A stretch of 34,110 nt of DNA from JAZDFH01 sp043808035 (GCA_043808035.1 JAZDFH010000028.1:1-34110), one strand, 5' to 3'. Shown: positions 1-7,497, counted from the first letter of the stretch. Translations and numbers: made by a program. The notes: generated by a model not told the origin, from the letters alone.

Positions 1-354
1 CCTTCCGGTATTTCACCGGTGTAACGAAATGATAATGTATTTGGTATGCATTGTGTTCTGTCTTTCTGACCGATCGCATACTCTTATTCTAGACTATGGT
101 TACCGCGCAGCAAGCTGTCGCGGTATTCCTCGGTGAATAAAAATTTTAAATAACACCTTAATGAATATCAACCCTTATTTTTCATAAATCTGATGTACTT
201 ATTAACCAATTACATTCGTTAAATACGAAGATTATTTCTAATAATAAAAACTGGAAGATTATTTACGATTGGAACAATAAGAAGGAGCGGAAGTCCTTCA
301 CTCGAATAAATCCGATGATACCCTTTTTGAGCGTACGAAATAATACCCGACTAC
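1..354. other. Left-edge stretch without an intact gene
   Basis: No complete open frame with a plausible start was found on either strand. A short minus-strand frame is open from about position 84 to the window edge and reads ...CIPNTLSFRYTGEIPEG. It is preceded in frame by a TAA and has no start codon, so it is either the remains of a decayed gene or chance. A 42-codon plus-strand frame also runs in from the edge and ends near 136; it resembles nothing I know. The rest (about 140-350) is AT-rich, with only a weak 6-bp inverted repeat at 281-299. Confidence 0.4.
101..125. other. Imperfect hairpin, 10-bp stem
   Basis: TACCGCGCAG and CTGTCGCGGTA form a 10-bp stem with one bulged T around a CAAG loop. 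It is clearly more GC-rich than its surroundings. Neither strand has an immediate U-tract, so it is not a standard terminator. It could be the end of an RNA element or of a gene lying beyond the left edge. Confidence 0.45.
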
Positions 355-618
355 TTATACCGCAACCGTTACTGTTTGCATCTCGTTCAAAATGACGATA
401 GGAGGTATCCACTCTTTTTTCGCCTTTTTTCATCAAAGTTCAGTAAAAACAACTTCAGCCCTAGCATTTTTTACAATCTCCTCAAAAAATATATCCGCAA
501 CTCCATTGAATGACTTTTTCGCCTAATGAAGCATTTCTCCAGCCGTTGAGACTCCAAGTGCCGGAGAATACGCAACAAAATTGTCGTTTTCACGTAAAAT
601 AATTACAGGGATATTCAT
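355..618 (-). pseudogene. HicB-family antitoxin-like pseudogene (three in-frame stops)
   Basis: From ATG at 618 a single frame of 88 codons runs to TAA at 355. It is interrupted by TAG at codon 32 and by TGA TGA at codons 62-63, with no frameshift. The start, VIILRENDNFVAYSPAL, followed by a GVSTAGEM segment and the helix AKKSFNGVADIFFEEIV, resembles the short HicB/UPF0150 fold (beta strand, YxPxL turn, GxTxxEA helix). After the double TGA the frame resumes with KEWIPPIVILNEMQTVTVAV, a typical tail. TGA ends other genes here (tpiA, mreB), so recoding is unlikely and the gene is probably dead. No HicA-like toxin ORF lies beside it. It sits downstream of lysS in the same orientation. The family assignment rests on sequence pattern only. 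Confidence 0.7.
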
Positions 619-652
619 CCTAATAAAATCTTTCTTCGTATCGTTATTATTT

Positions 653-2101
653 CTATTCTTCCTTCCTCCTCATGAGAGGGAAAAAGACGGTCTCGCGAAT
701 AGGTTTATCCATCAATACGGCAAATAATCGTTCTGATAGCCCAAATCCCGCAGTCGGTGGCATGCCATACTCAAGCGCCTCTATAAAGTCCTCATCAAGT
801 CGTTGCGCTTCAGCATCTCCCTTCTCTCGTAGTTTCATTTGTTCTTCAAACCGTTCTTTTTGATCAATAGGGTCGTTCGCTTCGGAGAAGCCTTTACCAA
901 GTTCGGTACCACCGGCAACGATTTGAAATCGTTGTACTTTATATGACTCGTTGGGTATTCGTTTTGCAAGCGGTTCTATCTCTGCTGGGGTGTTAGTCAA
1001 AAAACAAGGCCGTACAAGCTTCGGCCGGATTTTCTTGAATAGTATGTCAATAATACGTCCCTTCCCCAATTTTTGAGTAACGTCGAGCCCTTCTTTCTTC
1101 CCCCGTTCGTAAAGTTCTTTTTTTGTAACGGTTTCTAAGTCAATGCCATATTCCTTTTTAAAGAGATCGCAATAATCAACTTTCTCCCATTTTTTGCTCC
1201 AATCAATCTTGTGTCCTTTAAATTCAGTCTTAAGTGTCCCACAAGTATTTTTGATAACACGCTTATACATCTTCTGCACAAACTTCATAAGGTCGTTATA
1301 GTCAGCATACGCCAAATAAAATTCAAGTGCAGTGTAGTCCTGTAAATGTTCCGCATCAATCCCTTCGTTTCGGAAAACGCGACCGATTTCAAAGACACGT
1401 TCATATCCCGCCACCATCAATTTTTTGAGCGCGATCTCAAGCGAAATACGTAAATAATAATCTGTATTCAATGCATTATGATGCGTGACAAAAGGCTCTG
1501 CCTCCGCTCCTCCAGGGACTGCTTCCAAAATAGGTGTTTCAACTTCTAAAAATCCACTTTCTTCTAATTCTTTCCTCAAAGTTTTCCAAAAAATATTTTT
1601 CTTGACAAATAAATCCTCAACATCTCGATTCATCAAAATATCAAGATAGCGTTTCCGCAATTTTGTTTCGATATCTTCTATACCATAAAATTCTTTCGGT
1701 AACGGACGTAATACTTTTGTAAGCATTTTTATCGATCGTACATCTATACTCTTTTCTCCTCTCTTCGTTTTAAAAAGCGCCCCCCCTATTTCTACAAAGT
1801 CACCCGCATCAATTTGTTTTTTCCAAAATGAAAAATCCTTAAACGTCGCTTTCTTTAAGACCGCCTGTACTGAACCACTCCTGTCACGCACAATAAAAAA
1901 TACCAGTCCCCCTTGATCGCGAACTACGCGGATCCGCCCTGTAATAAAAATTTTTTTGCCCTCGCGTGCAAATACCGAAAATGAATCAATCACTTCGCTG
2001 ATCAAATGTGTTCGTCTCGCTTTTTCTGGATACGGATCAATTCCACGTTCCCGTAATGCCTCTATTTTTTTGAGCTGCTCAGCCCGTATCGACTCCCTCA
2101 T
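653..2101 (-). CDS. lysS: Lysyl-tRNA synthetase, class II
   Basis: This enzyme charges tRNA-Lys with lysine in the cytoplasm. The 482 residues show an OB-fold anticodon-binding domain (roughly residues 45-130) followed by a class II catalytic core. Motif 2 is visible as FEIGRVFRNEGIDAEHLQDY with the downstream TALEFY. ELGKGFSEANDP and YGMPPTAGFGLSERL cover the adenylate-binding region and motif 3, with the motif 3 arginine in SERL instead of the commoner IDRL. Length is normal for bacterial LysRS. The ATG at 2101 lies 5 nt after the greA stop, so the two are probably cotranscribed. No clear Shine-Dalgarno precedes it. Downstream lies only the decayed HicB-like gene. Confidence 0.96.
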   Translation of the reverse strand: MRESIRAEQLKKIEALRERGIDPYPEKARRTHLISEVIDSFSVFAREGKKIFITGRIRVVRDQGGLVFFIVRDRSGSVQAVLKKATFKDFSFWKKQIDAGDFVEIGGALFKTKRGEKSIDVRSIKMLTKVLRPLPKEFYGIEDIETKLRKRYLDILMNRDVEDLFVKKNIFWKTLRKELEESGFLEVETPILEAVPGGAEAEPFVTHHNALNTDYYLRISLEIALKKLMVAGYERVFEIGRVFRNEGIDAEHLQDYTALEFYLAYADYNDLMKFVQKMYKRVIKNTCGTLKTEFKGHKIDWSKKWEKVDYCDLFKKEYGIDLETVTKKELYERGKKEGLDVTQKLGKGRIIDILFKKIRPKLVRPCFLTNTPAEIEPLAKRIPNESYKVQRFQIVAGGTELGKGFSEANDPIDQKERFEEQMKLREKGDAEAQRLDEDFIEALEYGMPPTAGFGLSERLFAVLMDKPIRETVFFPLMRRKEE

Positions 2102-2106
2102 TGGGA

Positions 2107-2571
2107 TTAATTTATTTTACAAATTTTGTACTCAACTTTTCCTTTTGGAGTATTGATAGTTATTGTATCCCCTATTTTCTTCTCCAATAATTCCTTTCCA
2201 ATAGGTGATTCGTTCGAAATGCGGCCTTTTTCCGGCTCCGCTTCAGTGCTACCAACAATAAAAAGAACCATCTTTTTACCATCCCGTAAAACTTCAACTT
2301 CCGAACCGACAACAACCTTATCTTGCTGCTTTGATTTCTTAATAATCAAAGAATTTTTAATAATATCTTCCAAGATACTAATCCGATTTTCAATGCGATC
2401 CTTCTCTTCCCGTGCTTCGGTATATTCAGCATTTTCCGACAAATCACCAAGTTCTTTGGCTTTTTTGAGCTGCTGCGCAATTTCTATTCTTTTAACAGTT
2501 TTTAATTCTTGCAATTCTTTCTTTAAATTGTCAAGTCGTTCTTTTGTTACATAGTAGTTGTTTTCAGACAT
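2107..2571 (-). CDS. greA: Transcription elongation factor GreA
   Basis: GreA enters the RNA polymerase secondary channel and stimulates cleavage of backtracked transcripts. The 154-residue protein has the usual two parts. An N-terminal antiparallel coiled coil (about 1-75) carries the acidic tip signature LGDLSENAEYTEAREEKDRI. A C-terminal FKBP-like domain (about 80-154) contains SPIGKELLEKKIGDTITI. Length is standard. It is the first gene before lysS (5-nt gap). About 110 nt separate it from the glycosyltransferase stop, and that gap contains a TATAAA box (2595-2600) without a convincing -35, so a separate promoter is possible but unproven. The gap also holds a GC-rich patch at about 2600-2640. 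Confidence 0.97.
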   Translation of the reverse strand: MSENNYYVTKERLDNLKKELQELKTVKRIEIAQQLKKAKELGDLSENAEYTEAREEKDRIENRISILEDIIKNSLIIKKSKQQDKVVVGSEVEVLRDGKKMVLFIVGSTEAEPEKGRISNESPIGKELLEKKIGDTITINTPKGKVEYKICKIN

Positions 2572-2684
2572 ATCTATAAAAATGCATTGTTATCTTTATA
2601 CGCCTTCCTTCCACTTCGACGAGCGTCCTGCAAAGCGTAGCTTACATTGTACATGATTTCTCATATTTGAAAATACCTTCCCGT

Positions 2685-3449
2685 TTATAACCGAGTATCC
2701 CACTGTTTATCAAGGTGATACCCATTCTTCTGTAATAAATGCTTCGTCTTTACTGCATCCCACGCAATACTCAATGAATCCCATCTGCCAACATGGGAAA
2801 ACTCGTGATTATTACAAGAAACCGATATTTCTCGCGGTGTATATCCGAACCGCTCCGCTAACAATAAAATTTCCGTATCAAACCCCCATCCTGTTAATTT
2901 CTGTATCGAAAATATTTTATTTGCAGCCCGCTCAGAAAAACATTTAAAACCAGATTGTGAGTTGGTACTGTCAGGTAAAGCAAACAAACGAACACAATGA
3001 TGAGCAATTTTTGAACATTTCGCCGCGCATATATCAAGAAACATCAATTTTTTCTTTTGTACAAAAGGCCATACTCCTACCAAAACATCCTCTTTCTCCT
3101 CCGTCAAGACGGGTAAAAAATCATGAGTAAAATGTTCAATCGGGATTGCATTATCAGCATCTGTAAAAAGACGATAGGCTCCTCGTGCAGCAAGCATCCC
3201 TTTCTTCACCGCAGCACCTTTCCCTTGCCGCTGTATATGCTCGATTATTGCAAGATTGGGAACAAGGTGAGTAAAACTTCTAACAACCGTTCCTGTTTCA
3301 TCTACTGACCCATCATTCACAACAATTAATTCATAAGTATAAGGAACATACGCAAGGTGCATGTCCAGTGCTAATAACGTCCGAGGTAGCCGTTTTGCCT
3401 CATTGTATACCGGAATGATTATGGAGAGATATGGTTTCTTCTTCGGCAT
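2685..3449 (-). CDS. Family 2 glycosyltransferase (dolichyl/polyprenyl-phosphate hexosyltransferase type)
   Basis: This GT2 enzyme of 254 residues probably transfers a sugar from a nucleotide sugar to a polyprenyl-phosphate carrier at the inner membrane face. The GT-A fold is recognisable from LSIIIPVYNEAKRLPRTL at the N-terminus, the VVNDGSVDET motif, GKGAAVKKGM, and the metal-binding FTDADNA. The acceptor side shows QSGFKCF and GWGFDTEIL, as in the ALG5/dolichyl-phosphate glucosyltransferase group. No C-terminal transmembrane hairpin is apparent. The ATG at 3449 lies inside the 3' end of the upstream membrane-protein gene (50-nt overlap, different frame), which suggests translational coupling. 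The exact sugar and acceptor cannot be read from the sequence. Confidence 0.85.
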   Translation of the reverse strand: MPKKKPYLSIIIPVYNEAKRLPRTLLALDMHLAYVPYTYELIVVNDGSVDETGTVVRSFTHLVPNLAIIEHIQRQGKGAAVKKGMLAARGAYRLFTDADNAIPIEHFTHDFLPVLTEEKEDVLVGVWPFVQKKKLMFLDICAAKCSKIAHHCVRLFALPDSTNSQSGFKCFSERAANKIFSIQKLTGWGFDTEILLLAERFGYTPREISVSCNNHEFSHVGRWDSLSIAWDAVKTKHLLQKNGYHLDKQWDTRL

Positions 3450-3885
3450 AGTGCTTTTCCTCCTTAATTTTACTTTTTTTATTATACCAGATTTTCATAA
3501 AAAAGGCTAAAATCATGCCTCCCAATAAATCCATACATAGATCTCCCATCGTATCCCTCAAACCTTGTTGTTGCATCACACTCAACGATTTATGAATAAA
3601 ACAAACATCAAGTGAAAATTCCATTAACTCTAATAAAACTCCAATAAGAGCGACCCATCCTAATACAAATAAGAGTGTAGTCCAAAAAGAATGATGAATA
3701 TTAAAATGATGCGGAAATATACGTTCAAAAAGCCAATAAAAAACAAGAGTAACAAAAACACCCCCTATAAAATGCATAGGAATATCGAGCCAACGTATTA
3801 ACCAATACCAATGAAATATTGTTGCAATAATATGGAATGCAGCTATAGAAATGAACGAAAGAATAATTGTTTTAAGAGAAACCAT
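3400..3885 (-). CDS. Small polytopic membrane protein (YjdF/DUF2238- or VanZ-like)
   Basis: This protein of 161 residues has about four hydrophobic segments and a charged cytoplasmic-type tail (KSKIKEEKHYAEEE). Conserved-looking polar residues within or beside the membrane spans, WLDIPMHFIGG, ELMEFSLD and GLRDTMGDLCMDLLGG, match the pattern of the YjdF/DUF2238 and VanZ-like families, whose biochemical role is not settled. Its 3' end overlaps the GT2 start by 50 nt, so the pair may act together in cell-envelope glycan metabolism; this is inference. Its ATG lies only 7 nt after a 9-bp hairpin that follows rpsI. It may therefore depend on read-through from the ribosomal operon, because I see no promoter of its own. 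Confidence 0.7.
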   Translation of the reverse strand: MVSLKTIILSFISIAAFHIIATIFHWYWLIRWLDIPMHFIGGVFVTLVFYWLFERIFPHHFNIHHSFWTTLLFVLGWVALIGVLLELMEFSLDVCFIHKSLSVMQQQGLRDTMGDLCMDLLGGMILAFFMKIWYNKKSKIKEEKHYAEEETISLHNHSGIQ

Positions 3886-3892
3886 TGCAAAC

Positions 3893-3915
3893 TGAAGCGC
3901 GATAAACGCGCTTCA
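3893..3915 (-). terminator. Hairpin at the end of the ribosomal operon
   Basis: TGAAGCGCG and CGCGCTTCA form a perfect 9-bp stem with a 5-nt loop, 9 nt after the rpsI stop. On the minus strand the following bases are GTTTGCA, a weak U-tract that runs into the next ATG; on the plus strand the tract ATGTTTTTATT is better. It could be a leaky or bidirectional terminator, or a structure limiting expression of the downstream membrane gene. Confidence 0.6.
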
Positions 3916-3924
3916 ATGTTTTTA

Positions 3925-4332
3925 TTACCGTTTTTTCCACTGGAACGCTCGGCGAGCTTTCCGTCTTCCATATTTTTTACGTTCAACCATCCGTGAGTCA
4001 CGTGTCAAATATCCGCGTGACTTAAGAGCAGGTTTCGTCTCTTCTTTATACTTCACTAATGCTCGTGAAAGTCCCATACGGACGGCCTCTGCTTGCGCAG
4101 TCATACCACCTCCTTTGACTTTTGTTTCAACACTCATTTTGGTTTTTGTCACCTCGAGAGGATGTTGGGCGGTTTTTAAATATCGCAATGTATCAAAATA
4201 ATCTGTAACTTTCTGTCCATTAATAATAAAGTCAGCCTTATCTGCATCCGGATAAATACGCACTCTGGCAATTGCAGTCTTTCTACGTCCAATCCCTTCA
4301 ATGTATTTTGTTATATCTCCTGTTTTCACCAT
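3925..4332 (-). CDS. rpsI: 30S ribosomal protein S9
   Basis: S9 belongs to the 30S head, and its C-terminal tail reaches the P-site tRNA. The 135 residues contain the signature GIGRRKTAIARVRIYP near the N-terminus, GGGMTAQAEAVRMGLSRAL in the middle, and the basic tail RKKYGRRKARRAFQWKKR. The tail ends in KKR where many S9 proteins end in SKR. It follows rplM by 22 nt, the usual rplM-rpsI pair, and is the last ribosomal gene before the hairpin at 3893-3915. Confidence 0.97.
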   Translation of the reverse strand: MVKTGDITKYIEGIGRRKTAIARVRIYPDADKADFIINGQKVTDYFDTLRYLKTAQHPLEVTKTKMSVETKVKGGGMTAQAEAVRMGLSRALVKYKEETKPALKSRGYLTRDSRMVERKKYGRRKARRAFQWKKR

Positions 4333-4354
4333 GTATAATTACAATTCTTATTTA

Positions 4355-4711
4355 TTATTTATCCTTCTTTGAGACAAAAACCAATTGTTTCATTCTTACA
4401 GAAAGTAACTTATTTTTGGGGAGCATACCCTTCACTGCATTCCGTAAAACCCACTCAGGATTCTTATCAAATGCTTCTTGATATGTCTTTTCTTTCAGAT
4501 GACCGATATAACCAGTATGATGATAGTATACTTTTTGTTTTGCCTTTTTCCCAGTGACCTTAATATTTTCAATATTACTCACAAAAACACGTACATCTCC
4601 ACTGTCTTTCGGATTATACAATGGTGTCGCCTTCCCTTGTAATAATATAGCTATTTCACTCGCTATACGCCCCACTGGCCTATTCTTTGCGTCTACTTTA
4701 TATTCTTGCAT
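4355..4711 (-). CDS. rplM: 50S ribosomal protein L13
   Basis: L13 is an early-assembly protein of the 50S subunit. The recognisable segments are VDAKNRPVGRIASEIAILL, VTGKKAKQKVYYHHTGY and NAVKGMLPKNKL. I place the start at ATG 4711, giving 118 residues, rather than at an upstream in-frame codon at 4729. The 4711 start leaves a clean one-base gap after the rplQ stop (TAA-C-ATG) and begins directly before the conserved strand. At 118 residues it is shorter than the usual 140 or so: the N-terminal lead and the C-terminal H.AQ.P tail are missing. Confidence 0.95.
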   Translation of the reverse strand: MQEYKVDAKNRPVGRIASEIAILLQGKATPLYNPKDSGDVRVFVSNIENIKVTGKKAKQKVYYHHTGYIGHLKEKTYQEAFDKNPEWVLRNAVKGMLPKNKLLSVRMKQLVFVSKKDK

Positions 4712-4712
4712 G

Positions 4713-5066
4713 TTATTTAACAAACTCAATTATTGTTTTTGGTGCAGAATCACGCTTTCTCACCTCAGCCGTTTTTACAACACGTACATATCCTCCTTCA
4801 CGTTTTGTGTATCGTGGAGCAATATCATAATACAATCTAAAAGCAGCCTTTTCCGGTAATCTACTACAAAGCAATCGTAAAGATGACAAATCATTTTTCT
4901 TCGCAATCGTGATTAATTTTTCAATACGAGGACGAATCTCTTTTGCTCGAGCTTCTGTCGTCATAATCCCTTCTTCCATTATAAGGTTGTTCAAAAGCCC
5001 GGCAATAAAACTTTGCCGCTGTCCTTTTTTTCTCCCAAATTTTCTACCCTTCTTAAGATGCCTCAT
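4713..5066 (-). CDS. rplQ: 50S ribosomal protein L17
   Basis: L17 binds 23S rRNA near the peptide exit tunnel. The 117-residue product opens with MRHLKKGRKFGRKKGQR and has the helix FIAGLLNNLIMEEGIMTTEA, followed by KEIRPRIEKLITIAKK, all typical. The C-terminal part carries VRVVKTAEVRKRDSAPKTII, ending in EFVK. It lies 4 nt after the rpoA stop, the standard rpoA-rplQ pair. Confidence 0.97.
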   Translation of the reverse strand: MRHLKKGRKFGRKKGQRQSFIAGLLNNLIMEEGIMTTEARAKEIRPRIEKLITIAKKNDLSSLRLLCSRLPEKAAFRLYYDIAPRYTKREGGYVRVVKTAEVRKRDSAPKTIIEFVK

Positions 5067-5070
5067 AATA

Positions 5071-5799
5071 CTAATTCGCTACCGTTTCTTCCGTCGAATC
5101 TTTTATCTCAATATCGGAAATACGTTTAAAGTGATCCAATAAAATGTTTCCTGCTTTGTGTAATGCACGCGATGGACTCATTGTACCATCTGTTTCAATC
5201 TCGAGGCGAATTTTATCAAAGTCTGTCCTCTCACCAACGCGCATATTTTCAGTAATATAATTCACTTTCACTACAGGAGAAAATGCTGCATCAAGTGCAA
5301 TAGTGCCAATAGAAAGTTTTTCGTTCTTTTGAATATCCTCTTTCGGCAGATAACCAAGTCCCTTTTCAACTGTAATCTCCATTTCGAGCTCCGCATTTTT
5401 AGATGTTAATGTTGCTATATGCGCATCCAAATTTTGGATTTGCACATCAGCATTACCTTTAATATCTGCTGCCGTAACTTTTTTTTCTCCCTTTACACTC
5501 AATGTCAATACCTGTGCTTCATCGGCATAGAACTTAAATCTGATTTTCTTTAGATTCAGACTAATTTCAACAACATCCTCTAATACATCTTTTATAGTTG
5601 AAAATTCATGACCGACACCTTTTATCTTGAATCGAGTCACTGCCGCTCCGGGAAGAGAAGATAACAAAACTCTTCGCAAAGAATTACCTATCGTTACACC
5701 ATATCCTCGATATAGTCCTTCAATATCGAAATGACCAACTTTACCTTCTTCAGAAACTCTCTTAACTTTTACGCTTTCGCTTAAATATGTAAATTCCAT
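5071..5799 (-). CDS. rpoA: RNA polymerase alpha subunit, without C-terminal domain
   Basis: Alpha dimerises to nucleate RNA polymerase assembly. The 242 residues cover the whole N-terminal domain: LYRGYGVTIGNSLRRVLLSS (dimer and beta contact region), the insert subdomain around residues 55-170, EKGLGYLPKED, and TDGTMSPSRALHKAGNILLDHF near the end. Then the protein stops with ISDIEIKDSTEETVAN. The flexible linker and the helix-hairpin-helix alphaCTD, normally a further 75 or so residues, are absent. The stop is followed after 4 nt by rplQ, so this is not an assembly truncation. UP-element recognition and alphaCTD-dependent activation would therefore be impossible with this subunit. Confidence 0.97.
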   Translation of the reverse strand: MEFTYLSESVKVKRVSEEGKVGHFDIEGLYRGYGVTIGNSLRRVLLSSLPGAAVTRFKIKGVGHEFSTIKDVLEDVVEISLNLKKIRFKFYADEAQVLTLSVKGEKKVTAADIKGNADVQIQNLDAHIATLTSKNAELEMEITVEKGLGYLPKEDIQKNEKLSIGTIALDAAFSPVVKVNYITENMRVGERTDFDKIRLEIETDGTMSPSRALHKAGNILLDHFKRISDIEIKDSTEETVAN

Positions 5800-5810
5800 A
5801 AATTTCGTAA

Positions 5811-6425
5811 TTATCTTGAATAATAATCAATGACCAAGTTTATATCAAATGGATTCTCAATGTCACGAGGTTTTGATTCCATTTTTCCTTCCAACGTTTC
5901 AGAATTCAAAGAAAGCCATATCGGTACCACATAATTTTTTAATCTCTCTTCGGCGCTCTTGAACAACGGAATATCTTTTGATTCCGAACGAATGGTTATG
6001 ATATCTCCTGGTTTGACAGCATATGAACGAATATTCACTCGCCTTTTGTTAACCATAAAATGTCCATGTGAAACTAAATGTCGGGCGATAGAACGGCTTT
6101 CCGCAATCCCCAAATAAAAGACAACACTATCGAGTCGACTTTCAAGAATCTCTGCAACCAATTGATTAACAGCTCCTTCCTGTTTCCTCGCCTTATTAAA
6201 AACCTTTTTGATCTGATCTTCGTTAAGACTGTAAGTAAACTTTAACTTTTGTTTTTCTTGTAATTGCAAACTGAATTCACTCGGCCGACGTTTACCTCGT
6301 TTTCCATGTTGGCCAGGTGGATACGGTCGACGTACCAAAGCCGCTTTTGGTGAAGAACCACGCTCTCCTTTTATGGAAAGCCTCACTCCAAGTTGTCGTT
6401 CTCTTTTTTCTAATATTTTTGGCAT
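5811..6425 (-). CDS. rpsD: 30S ribosomal protein S4
   Basis: S4 is a primary 16S rRNA-binding protein that starts 30S assembly. The 204-residue product contains RRPYPPGQHGKRGKRRPSEF, then the S4 RNA-binding domain (SRLDSVVFYLGIAESRSIAR, HFMVNKRRVNI, VKPGDIITI) and ends in DYYSR. I chose ATG 6425 (MPKILEKRERQLG). A longer frame starting at 6482 would overlap rpsK and adds residues unlike any S4. The N-terminal zinc-type Cys cluster found in many S4 proteins is absent. The gene lies 22 nt after rpsK and 11 nt before rpoA, in the classical alpha-operon order. Confidence 0.96.
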   Translation of the reverse strand: MPKILEKRERQLGVRLSIKGERGSSPKAALVRRPYPPGQHGKRGKRRPSEFSLQLQEKQKLKFTYSLNEDQIKKVFNKARKQEGAVNQLVAEILESRLDSVVFYLGIAESRSIARHLVSHGHFMVNKRRVNIRSYAVKPGDIITIRSESKDIPLFKSAEERLKNYVVPIWLSLNSETLEGKMESKPRDIENPFDINLVIDYYSR

Positions 6426-6447
6426 ATCAGTAGTAAATAGTATTTTA

Positions 6448-6879
6448 TTATACCCTTCGGACTTTCTTTGGTCGTGGACCATTATGTGGAACAGGGGTTA
6501 CGTCTTTAATCCCCGTCAAATTAAACCCATAATTGATCAAAGATCGAATCGCCGAATCTCTTCCACTTCCAACCCCAGACACAATAACTTCAACGTTAGT
6601 AAGACCAATTTTCGAAATTTTTTCAACGACCGCAGCAACAACCTTTGACGCTGCAAACGGTGTTGCCTTTTTGGGTCCAGAGAAGCCCAATGATCCTGCT
6701 GTTGACCATGCAATCACACCACCTTTTTCATCTGTAACAGTTACTCCTGTATTGTTAAAGGAAGCGTTAATATAAATTCTTCCAGATTCAATATGCTTCT
6801 TACCTCTCTTCAAATTTGCAGAAGCTGCCTTTTTATCAACCGTATCTCCACTTTTAGTAACAACTTTCTTCTTTCCCAT
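6448..6879 (-). CDS. rpsK: 30S ribosomal protein S11
   Basis: S11 forms part of the 30S platform near the mRNA exit. The 143-residue protein has a lysine-rich N-terminal extension (first 25 or so residues), then GRIYINASFNNTGVTVTDEK, KKATPFAASKVVAAV, SGVGSGRDSAIRSL, and the C-terminal VTPVPHNGPRPKKVRRV. It sits 11 nt after rpsM and 22 nt before the rpsD start chosen here. Confidence 0.97.
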   Translation of the reverse strand: MGKKKVVTKSGDTVDKKAASANLKRGKKHIESGRIYINASFNNTGVTVTDEKGGVIAWSTAGSLGFSGPKKATPFAASKVVAAVVEKISKIGLTNVEVIVSGVGSGRDSAIRSLINYGFNLTGIKDVTPVPHNGPRPKKVRRV

Positions 6880-6890
6880 AGTTTTATATA

Positions 6891-7274
6891 CTACTTCAAA
6901 TCAAGTTTCCGTCGACCACTTCCCGCTGTATGCCTCACATTACCACGCACTGTTCGTGAATTTGTCTTTGTTCGTTGGCCATGTAATGGCAATCGTCGCA
7001 TATGTCGAATACCTCGATATGATTTAATATCTTTCAATCGATTGATATTCTTCTTAACAAGCTGTCGCAACTCTCCTTCTATCTTATACTTTCTTTCAAG
7101 TTCAACTTTCAACTTCGCCAAATCATCAGGAGTAAGCTCTTTTGCTCGTTTCTCGGGATCAATGTCAATCTCCTTTAAAATAGAGACTGCCGAATAATGA
7201 CCTATACCGTAAATATATGTCAAAGCAATCTTAACTTTCTTTTCATCTGGGATATTAATACCTACAAGTCGCAT
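6891..7274 (-). CDS. rpsM: 30S ribosomal protein S13
   Basis: S13 lies at the 30S head and contacts the 50S subunit and P-site tRNA. The 127 residues from ATG 7274 begin MRLVGINIPDEKKVKIALTY, a typical S13 start, and continue through IYGIGHYSA, SYRGIRHMRRLPLHGQRTKT and NSRTVRGNVRHTAGSGRRK. A longer in-frame extension to 7334 runs over the rpmJ coding sequence and is rejected. It follows the rpmJ stop by 13 nt. Confidence 0.97.
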   Translation of the reverse strand: MRLVGINIPDEKKVKIALTYIYGIGHYSAVSILKEIDIDPEKRAKELTPDDLAKLKVELERKYKIEGELRQLVKKNINRLKDIKSYRGIRHMRRLPLHGQRTKTNSRTVRGNVRHTAGSGRRKLDLK

Positions 7275-7287
7275 AGTCTTAAAAAAA

Positions 7288-7404
7288 TTAACCTTGTCGC
7301 TGTTTGTGTTTCGGTGTCGCGCTACACAAAACATAGACTCGCCCTTTACGGCGAACTGTTTTACATTTCATACAAATTTTTTTCACGGATGCTCGTACTT
7401 TCAT
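7288..7404 (-). CDS. rpmJ: 50S ribosomal protein L36
   Basis: This 38-residue protein starts MKVRASVKKICMKCK and ends PKHKQRQG, the hallmark of L36. C11, C14, C27 and H33 provide the CxxC...C...H zinc site, so this is the zinc-binding form. It lies between infA and rpsM as in many bacteria and is partly hidden by a longer frame in rpsM's phase. It has its own strong candidate promoter (7416-7444) 11 nt upstream of the ATG. Confidence 0.96.
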   Translation of the reverse strand: MKVRASVKKICMKCKTVRRKGRVYVLCSATPKHKQRQG

Positions 7405-7415
7405 AACCTCAATCT

Positions 7416-7444
7416 ATTAAAAGGAAAAAAAACTTTTATGTCAA
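7416..7444 (-). promoter_or_regulatory. Candidate sigma70 promoter of rpmJ
   Basis: On the minus strand a perfect -35 TTGACA (7439-7444) is followed by a 17-nt spacer and TTTAAT (7416-7421, 5 of 6 matches). The -10 ends 11 nt before the rpmJ ATG, which predicts a transcript leader of only about 5 nt. It would let rpmJ-rpsM-rpsK-rpsD-rpoA-rplQ-rplM-rpsI be expressed apart from infA. Confidence 0.6.
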
Positions 7445-7497
7445 ATGATAATTGTGTATCTTCATAGGTACACATCTTTTCAGATAAAACCATACCG

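Noticed and set aside
355..618. UGA-as-glycine recoding (SR1/Gracilibacteria-type code) to explain the two TGA codons in the HicB-like frame
   Set aside because: tpiA, mreB, the microprotein and the baseplate-J-like gene end properly at TGA, and the same frame also has a TAG.
6426..6482. Longer rpsD start at 6482
   Set aside because: It overlaps rpsK, adds residues unlike S4, and the ATG at 6425 gives a normal S4 N-terminus.
7275..7334. Longer rpsM start at 7334
   Set aside because: The extension reads through rpmJ in another frame; MRLVGINIPDEKK at 7274 is the typical S13 start.
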